Below, in pieces: positions 56,499-64,000 of a DNA stretch of 64,000 nucleotides (position 1 is the stretch's first letter; every line of letters starts with the position of its first letter). A program made the translations under genes and the position numbers. The notes beneath the pieces were generated by a model. It searched no databases and was not told the DNA's origin. It saw only the letters and a program-made list of their open reading frames with translations. The DNA comes from Rhodosporidiobolus odoratus (Eukaryota > Basidiomycota > Microbotryomycetes > Sporidiobolales > Sporidiobolaceae): the NCBI GenBank assembly GCA_034387635.1, contig JAOANU010000008.1, positions 186,001-250,000 of the forward strand, given 5' to 3'.

Positions 56499-57363
56499 GC
56501 GCCGAGCTTCTCCAACGAGGTGGAAATGGTCAGCGGGCGAGTTTAGCAGGCCTTACGTTAGTGGAGGGAAGGGAGGAGTGGAGGGAAGGGAGGAGTGGAG
56601 GGAAGGGAGGAGTGGAGGGAAGGGAGGAAAACTTCTGTGCGACGTCGCGTCCTCCTTTTTGGTCTCAGCGGATACCCTATCTTCGATTTGCAGCTCTCAT
56701 TTGGCAGTATGCAACACCCTTCGCATGCGCTACTTTGCCTCTGCGATGCAGACTTGCCGCTTTCCCTCAGAGTCTTCCGCTTCTACTGCGCCTCAGCTGC
56801 GGTCTGTGCCCATTCCGGGTCTCTGCTGCTCGTCCTGCAGAGCTGTGGAATGCCTTGTCGCGGTCATAGGGCTGAACAAGTCGGCGGGATGGCTCTAGCT
56901 GCATCACCCATATCCCCAACGCCCACCTCGTCTCGAGTCCGTCGCGCTGCATCGCCATTCGAACGTTGCTCTCGCACGAGCTCGGCGGCGATGTTCTCGG
57001 CACATACCGGTAACGCCGCTCGTGCGAGGATCTTCATCGGGTGATCGTGCCAGCATTCCTCGATCCACCTTTTCATGTCCTGCACAGGAAGTGGAATCCT
57101 CGGACGAAGGATCGCAGGAATTGATCACTACCGGGCTGCATGGTTGATCGGACCCAAGCAAGGCCCGGAGCGGCTGGTCTCGAGCGGGCGAGGTGAAGCT
57201 AGAGGGCGGCGCAAGGACGGACGAGCGATGGCGATGAGTCGCAGGAAGAGCAGCGCTTTGCACTTTTTCCTCCCCAATTGCTTACCGTCGTTCGCAGTTC
57301 GTTCTGCTCTCTCACCTGTCTCCCTCTCGCCCGACTCCTCCTTTGTCCGAGCCGTGCATCGCC
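56499..57363. other. Intergenic region with minisatellite
   Basis: About 865 bases between thiolase and the next rightward gene. It contains the 17-bp minisatellite at 56561-56628 and no coding frame with a recognisable motif. The second half should hold the promoter of the 57364 gene. Confidence 0.5.
56561..56628. repeat. 17-bp minisatellite, four perfect copies
   Basis: The unit gtggagggaagggagga is repeated four times head to tail without mismatch (56561-56577, 56578-56594, 56595-56611, 56612-56628). It lies about 60 bases after the thiolase stop codon, so probably in its 3' UTR. The G-rich strand has runs of three Gs spaced by A, so G-quadruplex formation is possible but not shown. Confidence 0.93.
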
Positions 57364-58182
57364 ATGGCCGCGCTCGCTCTCCCGGCGTCAAAACAAGGCA
57401 GCACGTATTCTGCCTGCGCCTACGCCTACCATTCCTCGCGTCTCGCCTACTCCGTTGGGGCTCAAGCTCCGGGCGTACTCGTCCCTTCCTCCCCGTCTCA
57501 GACAGCCCCACCTACCCCGCCCTTCACTGACCTGGCCGGTCTTCGCACCCATCTTCCTCCTCTTTCGTCAAGTCCCACACCTCGTCCCGAGCACCATGGA
57601 TACTCTGGTGATCACTTGTCGTCTGAATGGCCCGCCCTCAAGACACCAGAGCTGGTCTCAGCCATCCCCTCGCCTCAACACCGCCCGTCATATTTTCCTT
57701 CCTTCCGCCCTGTTTCGCCTTTCGCAACTCGCAATTCTTCCTTTCTGCGTCCCCCGCCACTGTCACGCTCCCCTTCTTCATCGTCCACGCGCTCTCGCAG
57801 TCCCTTCTCCTGGTCCCCATCTTCCCCTTCGTCCCCAATACATCCATCACCTTTGCCGTTCTTACGCCCGACCGAACAATCCGCCGGCGTTGTTCCGGTT
57901 TCCTCTGGCTTCTACTCCTTTCCGTTCAAATCATCCTCAGTCGCGGCCAGCGGCAAAGGTGCCGGCATGACACCAGCATTGACCATCGTCACCTCCTTAC
58001 CTGTTCCCGCTTCTCTTGACCTCGTCGACGACCTGGATCTCGAGAATGAGGACCCTTTCCGCCAGGCAGTCATGAATATGCGGGGGGGAGACGACTTTGA
58101 TGGTGACATGGAGGAATGGGAGGATGGAGAGGACAGCCCGAGCGAGGAAATGGCGTGGGAAGGGCAACTGACCAAGGTGTAA
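57364..58182 (+). CDS. Ser/Pro-rich protein with acidic C-terminus, function unknown
   Basis: An uninterrupted 272-residue frame from ATG 57364 (MAALALPASKQGSTYSACAY) to a stop ending at 58182. The N-terminus has a Tyr/Ala/Ser-rich segment. The middle is dominated by Ser, Pro and Phe (SPFATRNSSFLRPPPLSRSP). The C-terminus is ordered-looking and acidic: LDLVDDLDLENEDPFRQAVM, NMRGGDDFDGDMEEWEDGED, then SPSEEMAWEGQLTKV. The DPFRQAVM block could be a short binding motif. No known family is recognised. Codon use matches the neighbours and the frame lacks internal stops, so the gene is probably real. Confidence 0.66.
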   Translation: MAALALPASKQGSTYSACAYAYHSSRLAYSVGAQAPGVLVPSSPSQTAPPTPPFTDLAGLRTHLPPLSSSPTPRPEHHGYSGDHLSSEWPALKTPELVSAIPSPQHRPSYFPSFRPVSPFATRNSSFLRPPPLSRSPSSSSTRSRSPFSWSPSSPSSPIHPSPLPFLRPTEQSAGVVPVSSGFYSFPFKSSSVAASGKGAGMTPALTIVTSLPVPASLDLVDDLDLENEDPFRQAVMNMRGGDDFDGDMEEWEDGEDSPSEEMAWEGQLTKV

Positions 58183-59445
58183 GGCGGGGTCTGCGAGTGG
58201 GCTGCTCAGGGCAAGTAGGCGGTTGATACTAGACTATGTACATATGCTGTTGGTATGTTTGGCTGTAGCATAGCAGGGTGCCGTGGTTGTACCATTAACT
58301 ACCTTCTCAGGCCGGGCAAGTTTCCTATCTCTCCCGAGTGTACTGTGGCCGCTGTGGCTTGACAGCTTTTCTTGATCCTCTGGGCTCTGCAAGGGTCTGA
58401 GACTGCTACAAGGTAATTGCTGGCCACATAGACGGGGTGCCAAGCCAAGGAACAGCCGATGGCGGTGACTGTCAGACCTTGCTTGTGACATGTACGGAGT
58501 CAGCTCTTGAGGGATACGGTCTGGAAAAGAAACTGGTGAAAACGATATGGACTACGAACGACGGGACTATCACGGCTGCTTGGCTTTAGTCAAGATGGGG
58601 AGTTCCCTGGCCAGGCAGACCCAGATTTTTACGTGGCTGTGCATGAGAGAGCACAAGGCCTGGAGCAGGAAAGTCGCGCTCAGAATCAAAAGAATCTGAT
58701 CGTGCACAGCACCGACTGCTGGGTGCTGTTAGAAAAGCGCCTCTCAAGCCAGTGGCCCTACATATTGCCTTCTGGTCGTTGGGCCTACGCAAGGGAAGGG
58801 AAACGCTGTAAAGGATGGCATGCGAACGGTGGGAGGACATTCAACGGAATTGAGAAGGTCATCTGTTCGTCCTGCGTTGACCCAAGTGTTCTGGCCGGAA
58901 AAGCAAGCTATGCATGGACCATAGTTATGCCGGTGCAGTAAGCTGCGATCGTGAGAAGAGCACAAGTCAGAGATAATACCAGAATAGGGATGATGCAGCG
59001 TGTTTCAGCGGCTAAGGAGGCAAGCCAGACCATCGCCCGTGTCCAGAGGGCACAAACGAAGCCTGAGTCGAACGTCATCATACAGAATGATAATCTACAA
59101 GGCCGCTGTGCGACAAGTGAAGACTGCAGCAAGTGTCAAGAAAGATACGGACTCCGGGAAAAGAGCAAAAGCAGTCACGAGAACTGCTGCGACTGTCTGG
59201 AACAGCAAGAATCGGTTTCTGGGGCCGGGAACGGCATGCACTGCAACACACAGATTGAGCATGCATCCCGGAAGCAGAAAGTTGGGTGCAGGACGATGAA
59301 AGGGACCAGAGGGAGAAACAAGAAACTTGGGCCACTCCGACGAGTGCGACTGTCGGCACTTGCATGGGAGGATGGACTGGACAAAGTGTAATAAAAAAGG
59401 ATTTTGGCCCACTCCGACAAGCCGTCCGAGCAGGCAACAAAAAAT

Positions 59446-59518
59446 CTCTCTGGCCGGGAATCGAACCCGGGTCGCTGCCGTGACAAGGCAGAATACTAGC
59501 CTCTATACTACCAAAGAG
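59446..59518 (-). tRNA. tRNA-Asp (anticodon GTC), second copy
   Basis: Identical in sequence to the tRNA at 43738-43810, on the opposite strand. The downstream T-run is also retained (59439-59445, A-run on the plus strand). Promoter elements (A and B boxes) are internal, so this copy should be transcribable if located in open chromatin. Confidence 0.95.
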
Positions 59519-59861
59519 TTACTTATACTGCCACTAAAAACTTACATCTATATTTCCTACGTCTTACTTCACCGCCCCGACGTCTCGTCCGTGTCGCTCG
59601 CTACCCGCTGTATACACTGCTCCCGCTCAATTACAGCGCCTGACGCTGTTTTTGTCGGCACTCTTGACCAGCTCACCAGACCCGCAAACCGATTTACTTT
59701 TCCTTCTTCCTCACACGCTTCCCGCTAGTACAGCAGTGCTGCAGTGCTCGACGGTCCGTCAAGACACACGCCTAGGCGACGAAGTTACTTTGTCAGTGCA
59801 AGGTATGCTACTTCCTCAAGCTCAAACAATCACAAGCAAGAACACGATCGCCTTCCATCTC

Positions 59862-59979
59862 TCACCCTTTCACGTCCGTCGACTTGTACGCCACCTTCTT
59901 CCCCCTCGCCTCGACCGCCCCCTTGATCTGCCGGCGTCCTGCAGGAGCCCACTCTCCACCGCGTCCGCTCAGTTCTAGG
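59862..59979 (-). pseudogene. Orphan copy of the last exon of the F-box-like gene
   Basis: A fragment corresponding to 43277-43394, including the splice acceptor and the TGA stop. The reading LELSGRGGEWAPAGRRQIKG is retained, with one amino-acid change (Glu to Gly) among the four substitutions. No upstream exons are present here, so it cannot make the F-box protein. Confidence 0.9.
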
Positions 59980-61306
59980 CTGCCGTGGGAAGGAGGGAAG
60001 AGCAGGAAACCGATGCTTGCTCAGAGAAAGTTCTACTCTCAGGTGACAAGGCCGCCCAAAACATTTCAGGGTGTGTTGGGGGAGCTGAACAGGCGCTCTT
60101 ACCATGCAATATACTCCGCGGGGTGCGGTGTTTCGTCCCGACTCTCCATCTGCGGAACAGGCAAGGTTGGGATTTGTGGCGCCAAACCAAGACCAGCAGC
60201 CAAGGGCCTTTCTTCTGGGCTTACCAGGCGCCGGAAGCCTCCAGCTTCAACTGTGGTACAGCAGCAAACCAAAGCCTCGCAACGGGGCTCCATAGCGGGT
60301 ATGAGAGGCTAAGGTGGGTGTTGTTGAGAGTGCTGAGAAACCCCAGCTCCGGCTGTCACTGTCTTTGTCTGGGGCTCGCCTATACCGTCTTGATATACCT
60401 TTGAGGTCACCGCAATCTCAGTGATCGAGCTGCGAGGGTTTCGACTTCGCGGCCTCGTGCAAGGAGAATAGGAACTGCTGACCTTCTCAACTTGGCTTGC
60501 CGAGGGGAAGCCGCTCAGATGGGAGAGGGGAGGATCACGCCGCTCAGCTGGCACCATGTCTGAGTAGAGTGTCTATCATTGCCTCAAAGGGAGTGTCATG
60601 ACGCTTGTCGGAAGAAGCGCTAGGCCAAAAGGGCTGTTTGTTGGGTAGCATCAACGCAGCAATGTTGTACGAACTCGCAGGGGTGTTCACGTTTCACCAC
60701 GGCCTGAAGGCGGTGGACCGCCAGCGGGGCGGGATACGAGACACGGCGGATCTCAGCTGACTACAGCTTATTTGTTTAGTGTCAACTCGCGCACGAAGGA
60801 CTTTCCAGGAGAAGGGTTACTTTACTCTTACACCCGCTACCTGACCCTTTACATCCAAGGCGCTCTCCCTGTCCTTACACACTCACCAGAATCTTCGTGC
60901 TGCGCAGCTACCATGCTTCAGCTACCATGGGCGTTCTCCTCTCCAAAATTGGCTCGCTCAAGCCTCTTCCCCTCCCCTTCTCCCATTGGACGGGGTACTC
61001 ACTCCCCTGGTCTAAGCCAGACCGAGAACGTGCAATCTAAGCATTAACCATGAAAAAGGCGCTGTCCTACTCAGCAGCGACGCGAGGATAACCCAAGAGA
61101 ACGGAAAACAAGGCGCCAGAACGAGGAAACAATGCTGGAAGGAGGAGGAACGGACGGGGTGGGGTTTGACGTGCGAGGAGATCAATGACGAAGAGTGAAA
61201 ACAGAGTGCGAGGAAAGAGGTACGAGGTGAGAGAGAAAGAAAAGGGGCACAGATTTCTTGCTTGCTCTCCGCCTGAAGGAGGTATCTACCAATCAATGTC
61301 TAAGCT

Positions 61307-64000
61307 TTACAAGCCGCCGAAGACGTCCAGCTTGAGCTGTTCGAGGTTCAAGCAGTCAGTCTCGGTAACCCAGTTAGAGGAGGAGGGCAGGGAGAACGTA
61401 CCGGCTGGCCGTCCTTGCTGAGGTGAAGCTCAACCCGCTGTCCATGCCTCGGAGCCAAGACCCTCTTGACAGGATTCGGGATGGACTGCGCGCCAGCCTG
61501 GATGGAGAGGTTGGAGAGGAACGCCTGGAGCCAGCCAAGCTTGGGACCAGCGAGAGCGTCGAGCCAGTCGCCGGTAGGAGGGAGAACACCGTTGATCGAG
61601 TAGACGTGCTTCTCGCCGCCGTCAGCAAGGGGTTCAACGGAGTGAGAGATGTTGCTCGAGGCGAGGAGAGCCTCAGTGTCGACGGGCGTCGGTTCCGGAG
61701 CGAGGTAGTCGATTGTGGGGATCTTCGACTCATCGCCGCCGTAGAATTCCTGAAGGACCTTCCCGATGAGCGACGTCTGGATGTCACCGAGCATCTCGGC
61801 GATGGGAATCTGCGTCGAGGTGCAGTGCTTGACGGCAACTGGGCCCTGCAAGATGCAGACACGTTGCGGGTCCTGGTCGAAGACGGCCTCGATGTCCTCC
61901 GCTTGCCAGAGCGAGTCCTGTGTATGAAGACACGGTGAGCCGGGAAGCACAGTACTTAAATGAAGTGTAGCGCACCTTCTTGAACCAGATACCGAAGTTG
62001 GCATCGAGAACGGGAATGAAGGGGACGGGCTGCGGACAAGGCCGAACATTAGTACGTAGCTGAGACGTGAGGAGGGGAAACGGCTCACCTTCTGACCAGG
62101 GCGCTGAGCGATAGCGAGGAAGTAGGACACATCGGCAGAAGCAAGAATCTGGTCCTTGGCCTCGGGGTATTGCTCGAGGAACTTCTTGAGGAATGCCTCA
62201 GGCTCATTCAGCTCACTGTAGGACTGCAGGGCCGAGATCTTGACGCCCGAGTCGTTGACGTTGGAGAGGCGCTCCTCGACACGGCGAATCCAGTCACCGA
62301 CGAGGTTGCGGAGGGACGGGTCGACCCAACGCTTCTCGTGCGCAACGTACATGAGGCGGACAAGGCGAGCGTTGACCTCGGCGTAGGTCATGTCGGCCAG
62401 GTCGCAGGATGAACCGTCCGCCTTGGCGGGGAACTGCAAAGTGCGAGAATGGTTTAGCTGGAGACAGGCCCACGAGAAATGACAGGCAGGCGAGACGTAC
62501 CCAAGGCTTCTGGAAGTCGGCGTTGAGGCGGTCGATAACGTACTGCTTGTTGTCGGCGAGCCACGCGACCTGCTTCTCCTTCGACAGCGAGAAGACCTTC
62601 TTGTCGAATTCGGCCCAGAGCTTGACACCGCGGGTGGCAACCTTGTGAATGGGTTCGCCAAGTTCCGAGTTGACAGTTAGGATACCACCAGTCGGCTTGT
62701 CGTAGGTTTGCTCCCTGCGAGCGTTGAGGAACCAAGTTCAGCAACGAATCAAGAATGCAGAACAGAGGCAAAAGAACGCACCACTTGTCGTCGTCAACGC
62801 CCGGCGCGTCGACGATAAGCTGCTTGACACTCTCGCTAGTGTGCGCCTCTTTCGCAACCATGACCCACGAGGCGAAGAGGAATCCATCGAAAGGCATGCG
62901 GGCGACGCCGTAGTTCTTCTCCGACCACTCGCCCGACAGGTAAGGGTAGCAGCCCTCCGCGTCACCAAAGCCAGATCCACCGACGAGCTTGATGTTCGGG
63001 TGCTGACGGATCGAGGCGTAGGTGGACAGAATCGGGGCGTGGAAGTCTTCGCAAGAGTGGTGACCACCAGCGCGACCACCAGTCCACTGCATGATGATGG
63101 GGAAGTCGGGGTTGGAGGCAGCGATGTTGATGACCTGACGAATGCCGTCGACCGATCCTGTGCGAGAAAATGGGTCAGCGGAATGTGGATTCAAGGAGTG
63201 GAACGGAACGAACCAGGCTTGAACGAGACGTGCTTGATGCCCGCCTCGCGGAGACCGTCAATGATCTCCTTCGCCTTCTCAGTCGAGGGGATACCAGCAG
63301 CAACGCAAATACCCTCCACCGGCTCGCCCTCCTTCTTCATCTGCTGCCACAGCGGGTTTTGGAAGGTCCTGTCAGGTGTAAAAGTCGTGTCAGCACACGA
63401 TGCGCAAAGAAAGCAGCTGGGGACCACTCACCATTGACGCTGGTTGATGTAGAGGCAGTTGAGGGTGATGCCGACACCCGGCTTGTTAACGAGCTTCTGA
63501 ATCTCGGCAACCTTCGCACGAACGGCCTTCTCGTTGTAGTGACCACCACCAGCGAGCTCAACATGGTAGCCGGCACGGAGAACGGCCGAGACGAAACCGG
63601 CCTTGACGGTGGTCGGGGTCCTGGATGAAGGAGGGGGAGTGAGCCAAGAGCGAAAGACAGCTTGGAAGAGGAAAAAGTTACGCACATGCCAGCAACCATG
63701 AGAGGAGGCTTGGAGAGGAGACGAGAGAACGGAGTGTCGAGGTGGATCTTGCCGTCGCTGGTACGGACAAGCTTGGGCTGGAAGCGTTCGTTCCACTTCG
63801 ATTCGGTAAGGACAGTCTTGCCCCACGCTTCCTTACCGGATCCTGCACCGTCGCCGCGGTTACCGAGCATGATGGTGCGGATACCGCGACCCTCCCAGTT
63901 GCGGACGCTGAGAGAGCCGATACCGCTCGCGCCTCCCGTGCCAAAGTCGATAGCATGAGTTGCCGTGGCAGGGAAAGCAGTCGCCTTCGAGGCCCAGTAG
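61307..64000 (-). CDS. FAS1: Fatty acid synthase FAS1-type subunit, enoyl-reductase part, ends before the dehydratase (5' partial)
   Basis: Leftward gene running off the right edge. Reading from 64000: [40 protein letters not shown], then [20 protein letters not shown] and [80 protein letters not shown] and [20 protein letters not shown] follow. This is the FMN-dependent TIM-barrel enoyl reductase of fungal FAS. The helical region ([51 protein letters not shown]), then [20 protein letters not shown] and [11 protein letters not shown] follow. The reading ends [20 protein letters not shown], then GQP, a 65-nt intron (61337-61401), and a last exon LKLDVFGGL before TAA 61307-61309. In yeast Fas1 the chain continues here into dehydratase and transferase. 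The acetyl-transferase part is presumably upstream, outside the window. Confidence 0.93.

Larger units (their letters stand above)
59358..60004 (-). repeat. Right arm of 647-bp inverted segmental duplication
   Basis: Reverse complement of 43252-43898, same length, with only four substitutions seen. Here the arm is not joined to the other exons of the F-box-like gene. Beyond 60004 and before 59358 the sequence is unrelated to the flanks of the left arm. The spacing between the arms is about 15.5 kb. This copy is probably derived from the left arm. Confidence 0.95.
58183..61306. other. 3.1-kb gene-poor interval containing the right arm of the duplication
   Basis: No gene with recognisable domains was found. 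The stretch is visibly less GC-rich than the rest and has few introns or codon-biased frames. It contains the second tRNA-Asp and the F-box exon fragment (see separate entries). A plus-strand frame at 58951-59391 (start MRRAQVRDNTRIGMMQRVSA) has several Cys and basic residues but no known fold and is not called. The last 300 bases before 61307 should be the 3' UTR of FAS1. Confidence 0.5.

Noticed and set aside
59095..59486. Minus-strand frames across the second tRNA-Asp
   Set aside because: They translate the tRNA gene and its flanks. A structural RNA explains this sequence, and the same frames appear in the other arm for the same reason.

Overview
The window is a dense, GC-rich nuclear segment of a basidiomycete yeast. 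The genes have many short introns (mostly about 50-100 nt) with canonical GT...AG ends and CTRAY-like branch points, and they sit on both strands a few hundred bases apart. The best taxonomic clue is the fatty acid synthase gene at the right end. It encodes the fungal FAS enoyl-reductase region and then stops, instead of continuing into dehydratase and malonyl/palmitoyl-transferase. That split is known from red yeasts of the Rhodosporidium/Rhodotorula group (Pucciniomycotina, Microbotryomycetes), so I infer a member of that group. I cannot name a species.

Layout from left to right. 0-9.8 kb: the end of an unknown gene, a flavin-reductase-like mitochondrial protein, an SDR dehydrogenase, a GPI-type chitin deacetylase and a large Ser-rich coiled-coil protein. 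9.9-16.6 kb: a Vps3/Vps39-type tethering subunit and a membrane-anchored Nudix hydrolase. 17-22 kb: two unrecognised proteins and an ACC-synthase-like PLP enzyme. 22-25.6 kb: three consecutive minus-strand genes for small Gly/Ser/Asn-rich hydrophilic proteins. 26-29.4 kb: Vma12-type V-ATPase assembly factor, an NTF2-like protein and RNA polymerase II subunit Rpb4. 30-37.6 kb: two tandem paralogous MFS transporters, divergent from a ferric-reductase-type flavocytochrome. 38-43.4 kb: a Thp3/LENG8 SAC3-domain protein, a probable LYR-motif protein and an F-box-like protein. 44.7-56.5 kb: succinate-semialdehyde dehydrogenase, ZNHIT2-like protein, ESCRT-III Vps20, ARFRP1/Arl3-type GTPase, 5-aminolevulinate synthase and acetyl-CoA acetyltransferase. 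57-64 kb: one unrecognised protein, a 3.1-kb gene-poor stretch and FAS1 (partial).

The most unusual structure is a 647-bp, nearly identical inverted duplication (43252-43898 and 59358-60004). Each arm carries a complete tRNA-Asp(GTC) gene and a copy of the last exon of the F-box-like gene. Only the left arm is joined to the rest of that gene, so the right arm looks like a recent derived copy placed in the gene-poor stretch.

Functional themes are endolysosomal trafficking (Vps3/39, Vps20, ARFRP1, Vma12), mitochondrial and lipid metabolism (ALAS, SSADH, thiolase, FAS1) and cell wall/iron (chitin deacetylase, ferric reductase). This is ordinary eukaryotic neighbourhood, not an operon. I saw no transposon, CRISPR array or virus. 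Exon borders were read by eye; locus ends and starts are given where a splice-consistent reading reaches a stop or ATG.
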